A DNA stretch of 35,074 bases from Psittacicella gerlachiana (GTDB lineage: Bacteria > Pseudomonadota > Gammaproteobacteria > Enterobacterales > Psittacicellaceae), in NCBI RefSeq assembly GCF_003585965.1, contig NZ_NRJF01000063.1:1-35074 (forward strand), given 5' to 3'. Made by a program: the position numbers and the translations under genes. Under the pieces are notes generated by a model. That model was not told the DNA's origin. It was given only the letters and a program-made list of their open reading frames with translations, and ran no database searches. Position 1 is the stretch's first letter. Every line of letters begins with the position of its first letter. Shown in pieces: positions 35,070 through 35,074 of the stretch.

Positions 35070-35074
35070 ATCTT

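Overview
The window is AT-rich and codes densely on both strands. It looks like chromosomal DNA from a low-GC gammaproteobacterium. Class I adenylate cyclase, an hflK-hflC pair and a two-partner-secretion adhesin with an extended signal peptide together suggest a Pasteurellales-like host-associated lineage; something like Psittacicella would fit, but this is an inference from gene content and composition. No rRNA, tRNA, CRISPR array, insertion sequence or phage gene was seen.

Layout, left to right. 1-440 is a G-poor spacer without a gene, followed by a minus-strand terminator (441-483) and polA on the minus strand (539-3739). A 267-bp divergent region with several inverted repeats separates polA from a plus-strand operon of four very large genes (4007-18358; gaps of 29, 11 and 11 bp). 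All four encode multi-domain proteins built from glycosyltransferase family 25 (LPS/collagen-type) modules: two modules in the first protein and four (A-B-C-D) in each of the other three. Only the C modules keep the full family signature (GE.GC.LSH followed by EDD). Modules A and B are highly degenerate and D is intermediate. A plus-strand and a minus-strand terminator lie back to back at 18479-18557.

18573-24584 (minus) is a class I adenylate cyclase of 2003 residues, more than twice the usual length, with a recognisable catalytic N-terminus and C-terminal blocks separated by about 1,100 unfamiliar residues. Its upstream region holds several palindromes. A LysR-type regulator (minus) is divergent from hflK-hflC (plus), which has an extended -10 promoter and a leader with three successive hairpins. 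After the hflC terminator and another G-poor spacer comes a 1999-residue filamentous-haemagglutinin-like exoprotein on the minus strand (29070-35069). Its start codon is only five bases inside the right edge, so its promoter is not visible.

How the genes work together: polA, cyaA and hflKC are housekeeping genes. The surface-related content is the adhesin and the GT25 array, which probably glycosylates a surface glycan or possibly a protein. The GT25 array, with its graded loss of the catalytic motif, is the most unusual feature here.
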